Positions 1 through 8,687 are shown, counted from the stretch's first letter. The stretch: DNA of 64,000 bases from Ruminococcus sp. (GCA_017521805.1 JAFXDK010000057.1:1-64000), one strand, 5' to 3'. Notes: a model not told the origin generated them from the letters alone. Numbers and translations are program-made.

Positions 1-1152
1 GAGTTGGTTCTTTCTATTCTCAGCAGCATGGCACAAGATGAATCGGAGTCAATATCAAAAAATATGAAGTGGGCAATAAAGCAGAGAATTGAGGCAGGAA
101 CATTTATCTTTGGAAGTTTGCCGTATGGTTATACCAAAAGCGATGAGGGAAGAACGATAATAAATAAAAAAGAAGCAGACGTGGTTCGTCTGATTTTTTC
201 GTCAACATTAAATGGTATGGGAACATACAAAATTGCACAAATGCTGAATAAAATGAAAGTACCTGCCCGTAAAGGCGGAGAATGGTCTGGTTCCACAATT
301 AAAGGCATACTCATCAATGAAAAATATTATGGTGCTGCCATATTTCAGAAAACGTATACAGATAGCAACTTTAAGCGACATCATAATCACGGTGAAGTTG
401 ATAGTTATTATGCTGAAGAACATCATGAACCGATTATCAGTAAAGAAGAATTTGATAAGGCACAGATAATGATACAAAAGTATTGTGATGAACGCAATAT
501 TGAAAAGGATACTGGCAAGTATCATAATAAATATCCGTTTTCCGGCATTATTATATGCGGGGAGTGTGGTGAAAAGTTTAAGCGTCAAACACAGTCAGTT
601 GGAATTGCATGGGCTTGCACGAAACATCTGTACAATAAAGCGGAATGTTCAATGAAGTTTATTAAAGATGAAGCGATAAAGGCATCTTTTGTTACGATGA
701 TTAACAAGCTGATATTCGGCTGTAAGCAGGTAATCTTGCCGTATTATGAATCTATCCATATTGCCGATAAAGATAGAAATCTGCAAGAGATAATACGAAT
801 GAAGAATAAGTTGCAATCCAATGTTGACAGAAAGAATGATTTGCGTAAATTGCGAGTAAATGGTTTCCTTGACGGTGCTTTATACAATCAGGAATTAATG
901 CGTGTAGAAAAGGAAAATGAGGAAATCCGTGCAGCATTACAAAATTTCGATAAGTCTGGAGAACATCGTGGGATAAAGGAAACTGAAAAGCTTTTGCACT
1001 TTATAGAAACTACAGAGATGCTTACGGAATTTAGAGATGAGGTGTTTTCTGATTTTGTAGAAAATATTTATGTGTACACAAGAACCTGCATCGGTTTTCG
1101 GTTGAAATGCGGTCTGACTTTAAAGGAGGAAGTATGTACGGGTACAAAATAG
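1..1152 (+). CDS. Large serine recombinase, 5' end outside window
   Basis: Large serine recombinases cut and rejoin att sites of mobile elements through a Ser-DNA intermediate. The frame is open from base 1, so only the C-terminal 383 residues are seen and the catalytic N-terminus lies to the left. The visible part opens with the end of the resolvase domain (SSMAQDESESISKNMKW, the usual helix E region). Next come a Recombinase domain (GSLPYGYTK onward), a zinc ribbon (CGECGEKFKRQ, then WACTKH and a later Cys) and a coiled-coil tail. It overlaps the next ORF by 19 nt. It is one of a recombinase trio, so it probably marks the end of an integrated element. Its partner at 1523 has the same domain order. 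Confidence 0.9.
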   Translation, partial: ELVLSILSSMAQDESESISKNMKWAIKQRIEAGTFIFGSLPYGYTKSDEGRTIINKKEADVVRLIFSSTLNGMGTYKIAQMLNKMKVPARKGGEWSGSTIKGILINEKYYGAAIFQKTYTDSNFKRHHNHGEVDSYYAEEHHEPIISKEEFDKAQIMIQKYCDERNIEKDTGKYHNKYPFSGIIICGECGEKFKRQTQSVGIAWACTKHLYNKAECSMKFIKDEAIKASFVTMINKLIFGCKQVILPYYESIHIADKDRNLQEIIRMKNKLQSNVDRKNDLRKLRVNGFLDGALYNQELMRVEKENEEIRAALQNFDKSGEHRGIKETEKLLHFIETTEMLTEFRDEVFSDFVENIYVYTRTCIGFRLKCGLTLKEEVCTGTK

Positions 1153-1526
1153 TAAACGGTGAAGCTGTTGTATATGAGTCAGAAGCGGAAGTTATCATAA
1201 ATATCTTTAACGGTTATCTTTCCGGAATGAGTTTGCGTGATGCTTCTGTAAATGCAGGCAAACCAATGGTACACAGTATGGTGAAACGCATTATACGAAA
1301 TAGCTGTTATGTTGGTGATGAGTTTTATCCTGCAATTATCAGTAGGCAGACATTTGCGAGAGCCAATGCAGAACTGATACGCAGGGCAGAAAAGCATCCT
1401 CAAGGAAAACGTCTGCAAGCTCCGCCATTCTATACGAAGTTCAGCATTTCTGAACCGAAGATGCATTATGATGATCCTATCAGGCAAGCTGAATACGTCT
1501 ACAGTCTTATCGAGGTGATAAAATGA
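1134..1526 (+). CDS. Small recombinase-domain protein without catalytic domain
   Basis: A 130-residue protein sits between two large serine recombinases. The ATG at 1134 follows AAGGAGGA (1123-1130). The sequence MYGYKIVNGEAVVY, then SEAEVIINIFNGYLSG and a later VKRIIRNSCYVGDEF block, resembles the DNA-binding Recombinase domain (PF07508 type). There is no resolvase domain and no catalytic Ser motif, and no zinc ribbon. It overlaps the upstream gene by 19 nt and the downstream gene by ATGA, so the three are likely translated together. By inference it could be a DNA-binding accessory or directionality protein. It could also be the remnant of a third recombinase, although its clean start and ribosome site argue against decay. 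Confidence 0.75.
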   Translation: MYGYKIVNGEAVVYESEAEVIINIFNGYLSGMSLRDASVNAGKPMVHSMVKRIIRNSCYVGDEFYPAIISRQTFARANAELIRRAEKHPQGKRLQAPPFYTKFSISEPKMHYDDPIRQAEYVYSLIEVIK

Positions 1527-3076
1527 ATGTAATAAAAATACCTGCCAAACCGCAAAAAGGAAACAATGCAGCTAAAATTGAAGTTCAGAAACTTCGTGTA
1601 GCAGCCTATTGCAGAGTTTCAACTGACAACGAGGAACAGGCATCAAGCTATGAAACACAGATTGCTCACTACCGTGAATTCATTTCCGCAAATCCCGAAT
1701 GGGAACTGGTCAATGTGTATGCAGATGAAGGAATCAGTGCGACTTCAACGAAAGGCAGAGAACAGTTCAATGCTATGATTGAGGACTGCAAAGAGGGAAA
1801 GATTGATATGATATTTACAAAATCAATCAGCCGTTTTGCCCGAAATACCGTTGATTGTTTGAACTACATCCGAATGCTGAAAGAAATAAATATTCCTGTT
1901 TTCTTTGAAAAAGAATCAATAAATACAATGGATTCCAAAGGTGAAGTTTTGCTTACAATTATGGCATCGCTGGCACAGCAGGAATCAGAGTCGCTTAGTA
2001 AAAATGTAAAAATAGGAATTCAGTATCGTTTTCAGCAAGGGAAAGTAATGGTCAATGCCCGAAACTTTCTCGGATATGATAAGGATGAAGAAGGACGCTT
2101 GATTATCAATCCCAAAGAAGCAGAAATTGTAAAGCGAATTTTCCGTGAATATCTTGAAGGTGCAAGCTGTAAAAAGATTGCTAAAGGTTTAGAGCGTGAC
2201 GGCATCAAGACATCAAGGGGAAATACAAAATGGCATGATAGCGGTGTGCGCTTGATTCTTGAAAATGAGAAATATATGGGCGATGCACTTCTTCAAAAGA
2301 CCTGTACCGTGGATTTTCTAAACAAAAAGCGTGTAAAGAACACTGGTATCCAGCCGCAGTACTATGTTGAGGATGACCACGAACCGATTATTCCGAAAGA
2401 GATGTTTCTTATGGTACAGGAAGAAATGGCACGGAGAGGGGCAACACAGGATTGGTTCGGACGTAAAAAAGGTTTTAGTGCAAACCACGCATTTTCGCAA
2501 ATGGTGTATTGTGCCAATTGCTGTGAGCAATTCCGCCGAATTCACTGGAATAACAGGGGCAAGAAATCAATTGTCTGGCGTTGCATCACACGATTGAACG
2601 ACAAAGACAAATGCCGTGCAAGAACTGTTAGTGAAGAAACACTAAAGGCAGCATTTATTGAGGCACTCAATGAAATGGTCGGCAACAGTACAGATTATCT
2701 GTCAAGGCTTGCAGAAAATCTTGAAGTAGCACTTAATATGGCTAATCCTATGTCGGCTGAAACTCTGTCAGAGAGAATGGCTGAACTTCAGCAGGAACTA
2801 ATCAACAGAACAGAGCACCGTGAAAACTATGACGACATAACAGAAGAAATTCTCCGTCTGCGTGAATTGCAGGAACAGAAAGGTATGGACGATGCTGCAC
2901 AGAAAGAACACACGAAACGCATAAAGGAACTTCAAAAATTCATCCGTTCTCAATCGAGTGAGATTACGGAGTTTGATGAGGCTTTAGTCAGAAAACTACT
3001 TGAAAAAGTTACCGTACACAGCGAATACTTGGAAATTCGGTTTAAGTCGGGAGTGACGATTAGTATTGAAAAGTGA
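1523..3076 (+). CDS. Large serine recombinase (site-specific integrase)
   Basis: A complete 517-residue large serine recombinase. The resolvase domain (about residues 25-170) has the catalytic motif AAYCRVSTD with Ser33, followed by ADEGISATSTKGR and the FTKSISRFARN block. The Recombinase domain follows (about 180-290), then a zinc ribbon (CANCCEQFRR with later WRC and KC) and a long charged coiled coil ending near 517. Family members of this length perform integration and excision of phages and conjugative elements such as the Tn4451/Tn5397 type. It starts at the ATGA overlap with the preceding small gene and ends 14 nt before a strong hairpin terminator. All features of an active enzyme are present; which att sites it uses cannot be seen. 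Confidence 0.95.
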   Translation: MNVIKIPAKPQKGNNAAKIEVQKLRVAAYCRVSTDNEEQASSYETQIAHYREFISANPEWELVNVYADEGISATSTKGREQFNAMIEDCKEGKIDMIFTKSISRFARNTVDCLNYIRMLKEINIPVFFEKESINTMDSKGEVLLTIMASLAQQESESLSKNVKIGIQYRFQQGKVMVNARNFLGYDKDEEGRLIINPKEAEIVKRIFREYLEGASCKKIAKGLERDGIKTSRGNTKWHDSGVRLILENEKYMGDALLQKTCTVDFLNKKRVKNTGIQPQYYVEDDHEPIIPKEMFLMVQEEMARRGATQDWFGRKKGFSANHAFSQMVYCANCCEQFRRIHWNNRGKKSIVWRCITRLNDKDKCRARTVSEETLKAAFIEALNEMVGNSTDYLSRLAENLEVALNMANPMSAETLSERMAELQQELINRTEHRENYDDITEEILRLRELQEQKGMDDAAQKEHTKRIKELQKFIRSQSSEITEFDEALVRKLLEKVTVHSEYLEIRFKSGVTISIEK

Positions 3077-3090
3077 ATAGAAAGGACAAT

Positions 3091-3130
3091 CCCCGCAACA
3101 CTGGTTATTCAGTGGTGCGGGGCTGTTTTA
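3091..3130. terminator. Bidirectional terminator between recombinase and cargo operon
   Basis: A 13-bp stem with one mismatch (CCCCGCA at 3091, TGCGGGG ending at 3122) and a 6-nt loop is followed by CTGTTTTAT on the + strand. It lies between convergent genes: the recombinase ends at 3076 and the minus-strand operon ends at 3128. It can serve both. Confidence 0.8.
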
Positions 3131-3682
3131 TAATAGTTCAGTTATTATTTTTATAACGCCAGCAATATATTCATCAATTTCTTTACGCTTATAAACATGT
3201 ATATACGAAGGATGATGAATAGGTACATAATATATGCCCGATTTTTCTTTATAACAGTAGCTATAACCATCCCATTTTTCGAAGGATAGTTTAAAGTGCC
3301 TGTCAATCGCTGAATATACATTTTTCCCTAACAAGAATACAATTTTGGGAGATACAGAATCTATTTCGGTAATTAAATTGCTAAAGCAAGCATCTATTTC
3401 TGTTTTGTTGGGATAACGAAGTTTATGTTTGCTATCTAAAGGAAGGCATTTAACTAAATTTGTTCGATACGTTACTAACGTGGAATCCGTGTAAGCTTCT
3501 TCGATTTGTTGAATTAATCTACCAGAATTTGTTATGGAAGATAAAGGGCATTCTTTTTCATCTGTTTTCTTTTTTGCGGATAAACCGACCCACATAACCT
3601 GACTTTTTTTCTTTATGTCTAAAAGTGGAGGTTGATTTTTACAAAGACCACATTTTTGACAAGATATTATATTCTCATTCAT
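3128..3682 (-). CDS. Divergent uracil-DNA glycosylase superfamily protein
   Basis: A 184-residue protein of the uracil-DNA glycosylase superfamily, nearest to the Fe-S (type 4/5) branch. N-terminal cysteines (C8, C11, C14 in SCQKCGLC) and later Cys in TNLVKCLPLD and EIDACFSN match the expected 4Fe-4S ligand layout. PKIVFLLGKNV is the central strand, and the second active-site motif is IHHPSYIHVYKR. The first motif of type 4 enzymes (GEAPG..ED..G.PF) is missing: the position reads WVGLSAKKKTDEKECPL. Base specificity may therefore differ. The ATG at 3682 was chosen because AGGTGA lies 6 nt upstream; a GTG at 3691 is the alternative. It overlaps the radical SAM stop by 8 nt. A role in excising or processing a modified base is inferred. 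Confidence 0.75.
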   Translation of the reverse strand: MNENIISCQKCGLCKNQPPLLDIKKKSQVMWVGLSAKKKTDEKECPLSSITNSGRLIQQIEEAYTDSTLVTYRTNLVKCLPLDSKHKLRYPNKTEIDACFSNLITEIDSVSPKIVFLLGKNVYSAIDRHFKLSFEKWDGYSYCYKEKSGIYYVPIHHPSYIHVYKRKEIDEYIAGVIKIITELL

Positions 3683-5009
3683 TGATTTCACCTATTCTTT
3701 GCGTTTGAATTATGTATTTATTCAATACATCATCTGGCTCTAAACTATAATTTCCGGCACTAAAATTGAACTGCGAACGTCCTTCGAATTGACTAATAGA
3801 GCTATTTAATTCAAATTGTTCAATTATTCCACCTTTATAAACTATTTCATTGTATAGCTTGGTGCCGTGATATGGTCTAAACTGAAAAACGCTTGTTCTA
3901 AAACAACCACTTGTCTTTAAAGAAATCTCTTTTATTCGTAGAGCCAGATCATATGTTTTTTTAAAGTCTTCCTCCGTTTCATCAGGAAAGCCAAAAATGA
4001 AATAGCCTTTCAAATCGATATTGTTATTTAATACTGCAGTGGCAACATCTAATATTTCTTGAATTGATCCTAACTTGTTGATATGTTTTCTTACTCTTTC
4101 CGAACCAGATTCAATGCCCATAAAAAGCTCTTTACAATGACTAGATGGCAATTCGGCAGCCTTTTTTAAATTCCTAATCAGAGATAGAACATGAACCATT
4201 CCTCGCCAGCTTATTTGTGGAAAATTTGAAAAAATCGTATTTGCCATGTCAATACTTCTATCATTTCTAAGAAAAAGGTCATCCAAAATCCTTATGCTCT
4301 TTAAGTCAGGATATAATGTTAGAATATCTCTTATTTCTTGAATGATGCTATCTACTGATCGCATTCTTATTGGAATATCCATGTTTAAGCTTCTTGCACC
4401 GCCACAAAAAGCACAGTCATACATGCATCCTCTAGAAGTAATAATAGCAGTTTCTTTTTCACCATAATGGTTTAAAACAATTTCGTTTCCCAAGTATTTC
4501 CTATTGAGAATAATATTGTTTATGTCTTTGGGAAAATAAATCGAATTACTATTTACTCTGTAAACGTATTTGTTTCCAATTGTTTTTTCTGGTTGTTGAG
4601 TACACTTTCCAGAAATAATCGCAGGAATAATCAATTCGCCATCACCAATAATGATATTTATTGGATTGAACGAATTCCATGTTAAAATATCTTGGTAAAT
4701 ACTTCTAACTGCTTGTCCGCCAACAAAACATATACATGGATAGTTAATACTCTCTATTATGTACTTTACGATACAGTAATTTTGTGTAAAGATATTAATA
4801 CCTATATAATCCGGAGATTTTGAGTTTAATAGTGATATTAATTCTGAAACAGGTTTATTAAGCTTTACAGAGTCGAGAACATCGACGTTGATACCAGATT
4901 GTTCTATATAAGTTGCGATATAGCCCAATCCTAAAGGAGATAAGTATTGTTCCTGTTCTGATGTTGAATCCCAGAAAATAGGTGAGTTCAATAACATGAA
5001 GTTTTTCAT
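3675..5009 (-). CDS. B12-binding-type radical SAM protein
   Basis: A 444-residue radical SAM enzyme of the kind with an N-terminal cobalamin-binding-like Rossmann domain. Roughly residues 1-150 carry DVLDSVKL, PDYIGINIFTQN, a FVGGQAVRS loop and NIIIGDGE, as in methylase and cyclase class B members. The 4Fe-4S/SAM motif is TSRGCMYDCAFCGG near residue 195 (CxxxCxxC), followed by SIRILDDLFLRN and the SAM-binding MGIESGSERV and FIFGFPDETEED blocks. The classical DxHxxG B12 motif is not evident, so cobalamin use is uncertain. The start at 5009 has AGGTG 7 nt upstream and overlaps the kinase stop by ATGA. Substrate unknown; its partners (a nucleotide kinase and a glycosylase-like protein) suggest a nucleoside or nucleic acid. 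Confidence 0.85.
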   Translation of the reverse strand: MKNFMLLNSPIFWDSTSEQEQYLSPLGLGYIATYIEQSGINVDVLDSVKLNKPVSELISLLNSKSPDYIGINIFTQNYCIVKYIIESINYPCICFVGGQAVRSIYQDILTWNSFNPINIIIGDGELIIPAIISGKCTQQPEKTIGNKYVYRVNSNSIYFPKDINNIILNRKYLGNEIVLNHYGEKETAIITSRGCMYDCAFCGGARSLNMDIPIRMRSVDSIIQEIRDILTLYPDLKSIRILDDLFLRNDRSIDMANTIFSNFPQISWRGMVHVLSLIRNLKKAAELPSSHCKELFMGIESGSERVRKHINKLGSIQEILDVATAVLNNNIDLKGYFIFGFPDETEEDFKKTYDLALRIKEISLKTSGCFRTSVFQFRPYHGTKLYNEIVYKGGIIEQFELNSSISQFEGRSQFNFSAGNYSLEPDDVLNKYIIQTQRIGEINE

Positions 5010-5623
5010 AATTTACACCTGTTAACAATGTAAGAAATAATCTTAGTTACATTTTCATTTAAATTAGAGCTATTATCGATAGACAATACATCAATACCTT
5101 TTGATTTTAGAATTTCTATTCCTTCTTCCATTAGAGATAACTCGTTTTTAGATTGTGTGCCTTTTTCAAATCTTGTCAATTTATCTCTTTCCGAAAGCCT
5201 TTTCTGTAAGACAATTTCATCCGCGAAAATGACCAACTGTAAATCCGGTTGAACTATATTAGAATTAATACTAAGTATATAGTCAGAGCTAACGCCGTCC
5301 ATTACTTGTAGAATTAATGATGAAAGAATATATCTATCAGTAATTACAATTTTGCCTTCATGTAATGCTGGAAGTATATCATTTGTAATGTGTTCATATC
5401 TGTCAGCAGCTACTAAGCAGGCAACACTAATGCCTTTATGAGTTTCTGCGTAATCACGTAAATAATTGCCTAACTTTGATTCAGTTGGTTCTCGTGTAAT
5501 AAATGTATTGTACCCTTTAATCTCTAACTGTTTTTTTATCTCTGAAATTAATGTCGATTTTCCAGCACCATTTGGTCCGTCGACAGCTATAAAAAAACCT
5601 AAATGATCGTTATGGTTAATCAT
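5006..5623 (-). CDS. Thymidylate-kinase-like nucleoside monophosphate kinase
   Basis: A 205-residue P-loop kinase. The Walker A motif is GPNGAGKST (residues 16-24), followed by the thymidylate-kinase signature TREPTESKLGNYLRDY and DRYILSS (the DRY/DRF motif). The lid region is RLSERDKLTRFE. Length is typical of dTMP kinases. The usual SSxAYQG after DRY is replaced by SSLILQVMDG, so the substrate may not be plain dTMP. It is the first gene of a three-gene operon with overlapping stop/start codons, next to a recombinase. Its base composition is AT-rich compared with the core genes to the right. The start has AAAGGAAG 7 nt upstream. It is probably not the housekeeping tmk, judging from its context. 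Confidence 0.8.
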   Translation of the reverse strand: MINHNDHLGFFIAVDGPNGAGKSTLISEIKKQLEIKGYNTFITREPTESKLGNYLRDYAETHKGISVACLVAADRYEHITNDILPALHEGKIVITDRYILSSLILQVMDGVSSDYILSINSNIVQPDLQLVIFADEIVLQKRLSERDKLTRFEKGTQSKNELSLMEEGIEILKSKGIDVLSIDNSSNLNENVTKIISYIVNRCKL

Positions 5624-5856
5624 AAGAGCTTCCTTTCAATAGGTTTATTCTTTTGCTTTGTACATTTTGACGAACGACAACCAAATGACAGTGTACCAAC
5701 CTCTCTGTTATCCAAACCACACATACATCTCACTGTGCAGATTGGTTGTCAGCCAATTTTACTGCGTAGATGTCTTTCCAAATACAGTAAAAAAGGGGTG
5801 AGGGTTGACACTGCTATTTAGTACAACAGGCAATAAATGCCGATAATTCGAGGGAT
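5624..5856. other. Gap at right boundary of the mobile region
   Basis: These 233 bases separate the cargo operon from the core gene rlmD, both on the minus strand. They hold a nested palindrome (5676-5750) and a weak hairpin at 5830-5863 that overlaps the rlmD stop codon. I found no convincing gene and no clear sigma-A promoter. The attachment junction of the element is likely here but cannot be fixed without the left end or an empty site. Confidence 0.5.
5676..5750. repeat. 75-bp nested imperfect palindrome
   Basis: GACAACCAA (5676-5684) pairs perfectly with TTGGTTGTC (5742-5750). Inside this, ACAGTG (5688-5693) pairs with CACTGT (5731-5736). The arms add up to about 17 bp around a 37-nt loop. 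It lies between the cargo operon and the core genome. Confidence 0.65.
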
Positions 5857-7215
5857 TTATGCCTTGTTTTTTGACATCAAAACCACGCACTCAACGTGTT
5901 TTGTACCAGGAAAGAAATCCCCACCGCACACTCTCTCCACATTATACCCGTTATCGGAGAGAGATTTCGCATCACGGGCGGCGGTAGCAGGATTACAGGA
6001 AATCATAACGATTTTTCGGGGTGCGGCAGAGAGTATCACATCGAGGGACTGCTGAGAGCAGCCCTTTCTTGGCGGGTCAATCACGATAATATCCGGATTA
6101 CAGCCGTTTTTGTGGAGTTGAGAAAATACCTCGCCTGCATCGCCGCAGTAAAATTCTGCGTTGGAAATATTATTTTCAGCGGCATTTTTCTTTGCATTTT
6201 CCACAGCCTCGGGGATTATTTCAATACCCACGATTTTCTTTGCCTTATGAGCCATAGATAGCCCGATAGTTCCTGCACCGCAGTACAAATCTGCAATAAT
6301 TTCATCGCCGTCGGGTGCGGCATATTCAAGCGCTTTTGCGTAAAGGCTTTCTGCCTGTGGAGTATTTATCTGATAGAACGAAAGAGGAGAAATCTCAATT
6401 TTATTGCCGCACATGGTGTCGGAGACCACTGCTCCTCCCCACAGAGTAATACATTCAGTACCAAGAATTACATTAGTCTTATCAGGGTTTATATTCATCA
6501 CAATGCTTTTTATATTGGGAAATTTTTCCGCAAGTACCCTGCACAGTGAGGCAAGCTGTCGGCTCATATCTTTACGCACCACAAGGCACACCATGATTTC
6601 ATTGGAATACGCGCCTTTTCTCAGGTAGATATGGCGCATTATGCCCGTTCCTTTGGATTCATCGTATACAGGGAGCTTCTTTTTGTTGATGAATTCAAGA
6701 ATATCAGCGGTTATACTGCTGAAAATCTCGGGCTGTAAAGGGCAATCCTCAATAGGAATAACTCGGTGACTTCTGGGAGCGTAAAATCCGCAGACAGCTC
6801 TTCCGTCCACAGATGCAAGGGGATATTGTGCTTTATTTCTGTATCTGTCGGAGCTATCGCTGGGAATAAATTCATCGTATTCAGGGGATAGTCCGCCGAT
6901 ACGCTCAAAAGCGCTTTTTACGGTATCCGATTTTGCGCGGCACTCTGCATCATAGCTTATATGGCGGTAAACACAGCCTCCGCATTTCTTGTAAACTTTG
7001 CATTGTCTTATTTCACGGTCGGGGGAGGGGGTAATCAGCTTGTCCACAATTCCGAAGCCGTAACTGCTGAGAACCTTGACAATTTTAATATCAGCCACAT
7101 CTCCTACAGCCGTTTCGGGAACAAATACAGCCATATTGTCAATTCGGCATACACCGCTGCCCTCTGAGGTAAGTCCTGTTATTTCTGCGGTATAGATTTG
7201 ATTTTTCTCAGGCAT
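5857..7215 (-). CDS. rlmD: 23S rRNA (uracil-C5)-methyltransferase, RlmD/RlmCD family
   Basis: RlmD-type enzymes methylate C5 of a specific uridine in 23S rRNA using SAM. The 452 residues begin with a TRAM domain (TAEITGLTSEGSGVCRI). An Fe-S cysteine cluster (CKVYKKCGGCVYRH) and an RNA-binding middle part follow. The Rossmann methyltransferase fold has ADLYCGAGTIGLSMA, IDPPRKGC, the nucleophile loop MISCNPAT and the terminal HVE. All catalytic parts are present. The start at 7215 has AGGAGGT about 6 nt upstream and lies inside the end of hemZ (37-nt overlap). It is the last gene of the recJ-relA-MBL-hemZ-rlmD operon. Which uridine(s) it targets is not decidable from sequence alone: RlmC, RlmD and RlmCD are close paralogues. 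Confidence 0.93.
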   Translation of the reverse strand: MPEKNQIYTAEITGLTSEGSGVCRIDNMAVFVPETAVGDVADIKIVKVLSSYGFGIVDKLITPSPDREIRQCKVYKKCGGCVYRHISYDAECRAKSDTVKSAFERIGGLSPEYDEFIPSDSSDRYRNKAQYPLASVDGRAVCGFYAPRSHRVIPIEDCPLQPEIFSSITADILEFINKKKLPVYDESKGTGIMRHIYLRKGAYSNEIMVCLVVRKDMSRQLASLCRVLAEKFPNIKSIVMNINPDKTNVILGTECITLWGGAVVSDTMCGNKIEISPLSFYQINTPQAESLYAKALEYAAPDGDEIIADLYCGAGTIGLSMAHKAKKIVGIEIIPEAVENAKKNAAENNISNAEFYCGDAGEVFSQLHKNGCNPDIIVIDPPRKGCSQQSLDVILSAAPRKIVMISCNPATAARDAKSLSDNGYNVERVCGGDFFPGTKHVECVVLMSKNKA

Positions 7216-8684
7216 TGTGTAACCTCCTGTTTTTTCTCCATAAGCTCATCAAAGCGGTTGATATACTCGTATGGGAATTTATAATTGTGGATTCTGTTGA
7301 TAAGTCCGTCGGGATATACAAGCTTTGTGGAAGCCGCACAGCCTGCGCCGAGAATCGTTTGTGTTTCGTCCATAATAAATATGTTATACTGGCTTTCATA
7401 GCCTTTTTTTGCATATCCTACGTTTTCCAGATTATCAACAGTATTCTTCTGACGGTACATATAATAGGGAAGATATCCGTTAGCCATAAGCTTTTCAATG
7501 CTGTAATCCACCATTTCTGCGGCTGGATTTGCCATATTTTCATTTCCGTCGCGGAAAAGTGCCGCTGAACGTTTAACTGTCAGGGTATGTACAGTTATAC
7601 TTTCAGGGGATAGTTCGACAATTTTATCAAGGGTATTTTTGAAACTCTCTGTTGATTCCGTAGGAAGTCCTGCAATGAGGTCAGTATTTATATTGTCAAA
7701 TCCGATTTTTCTTGCAAGTTCAAAGGCTTCAATAGCTTCTTTTCCTGTGTGTTGTCTGCCGATAACACGCAATACATCGTCATTGAGAGTTTGTGGATTT
7801 ACAGATATTCTGTCTGCGCCCAGTTCCTTTATAACGCGAAGTTTTTCCTCTGTTATTGTATCAGGTCTGCCTGCTTCAAAGCTGTATTCGCGGATTCTGT
7901 TCAAATCGAAGTTTGCGGCAACGGCCTCCATAACTCTGCGGATATCCTCAGCAGAAATTGAAGTGGGAGTTCCTCCGCCGAAGTAGATTGTATCAATCTT
8001 TGTATCATTTTCTTTTACAAGTCTGCCGATGATTTCAAGTTCACGGCATAAAGCGTCTATATACTGGGGCATAAGCTTTATTGCAGAAGCCATGCTGTGC
8101 GATACGAATGAACAATAACTGCACCGTGTGGGGCAGAATGGAATTGATACATAAAGGCTTGCGGCTGATGTGTCAATGCTGTCCAGTATAGGTTGCTGAT
8201 TTACAGCTGTTTCATAGGCAAGAGCAAGCTTATTCGGGGAAAGTTCATACCGCTCTGAAAGTGTTTTTTCGATTTCCTGCCGTGAAAATCCCTGTGCCAT
8301 AAGCTCTGTAACTTTTTTTACTGGGCGGATTCCCGTCATAAGTCCCCATGGTGCAGATATCCCTGTTTTGCGGCAGAGAATGTGGTATATCAGTCTGCAC
8401 AGCTCATGCTCCGCAGTTCTTTTTTCGGTATTCTCGGGGAGGATTTTTTCCTCTGTTTCGGGTGTATCACCGTTGAGACGTATCGTCGCACTGAGACGCA
8501 TATTATCGCCGCTTATTTCACATTCTGCAATGATGTAGCTTTCGCCTTGTGCCTCTGTGATATCTTCTGTAAAATTAAAGCGTGCTGTGTGAAAAAACAG
8601 CTTGCAGATTGATTCAATCTCATATTTAAAAGAATTGCCGATCAGCACGATCGGCATTTTATAATCATTATTTTTATTAATCAT
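7179..8684 (-). CDS. hemZ: HemZ-type radical SAM coproporphyrinogen dehydrogenase
   Basis: A 501-residue protein of the HemN/HemZ radical SAM family, named for oxygen-independent coproporphyrinogen III oxidation. Its central domain has the motif SIPFCPTRCSYCSF (CxxxCxxC), then TIYFGGGTPTS, the EAGRPDT block and DLIAGLPTES. A roughly 170-residue N-terminal region ahead of the motif is the HemZ hallmark and is absent from HemN and HemW. The ATG at 8684 has AGAGGA upstream. It ends inside the rlmD start, and the MBL hydrolase gene ends 3 nt before its own start, so it is mid-operon. Many anaerobes with this gene lack a full haem pathway, so haem synthesis should not be assumed. Confidence 0.9.
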   Translation of the reverse strand: MINKNNDYKMPIVLIGNSFKYEIESICKLFFHTARFNFTEDITEAQGESYIIAECEISGDNMRLSATIRLNGDTPETEEKILPENTEKRTAEHELCRLIYHILCRKTGISAPWGLMTGIRPVKKVTELMAQGFSRQEIEKTLSERYELSPNKLALAYETAVNQQPILDSIDTSAASLYVSIPFCPTRCSYCSFVSHSMASAIKLMPQYIDALCRELEIIGRLVKENDTKIDTIYFGGGTPTSISAEDIRRVMEAVAANFDLNRIREYSFEAGRPDTITEEKLRVIKELGADRISVNPQTLNDDVLRVIGRQHTGKEAIEAFELARKIGFDNINTDLIAGLPTESTESFKNTLDKIVELSPESITVHTLTVKRSAALFRDGNENMANPAAEMVDYSIEKLMANGYLPYYMYRQKNTVDNLENVGYAKKGYESQYNIFIMDETQTILGAGCAASTKLVYPDGLINRIHNYKFPYEYINRFDELMEKKQEVTQCLRKIKSIPQK

Positions 8685-8687
8685 CTT

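Noticed and set aside
3675..5009. Prokaryotic viperin (antiviral ddhNTP synthase) next to a nucleotide kinase
   Set aside because: The kinase neighbour fits, but the protein has a B12-type N-terminal domain and a TSRGCMYDCAFC motif of the BchE/methylase class; the viperin C-terminal pattern is not seen.
5006..5623. Housekeeping dTMP kinase
   Set aside because: Context (mobile element, radical SAM and UDG partners), AT-rich composition and the altered sequence after DRY argue for a specialised kinase, though the family assignment stands.
5676..5750. Integron attC site
   Set aside because: The arms do not give the RYYYAAC/GTTRRRY core boxes, and no tyrosine integron integrase is present.
5603..5821. 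72-codon + strand ORF across the cargo-rlmD gap
   Set aside because: No ribosome site, runs over the palindrome and overlaps the kinase start; composition looks non-coding.
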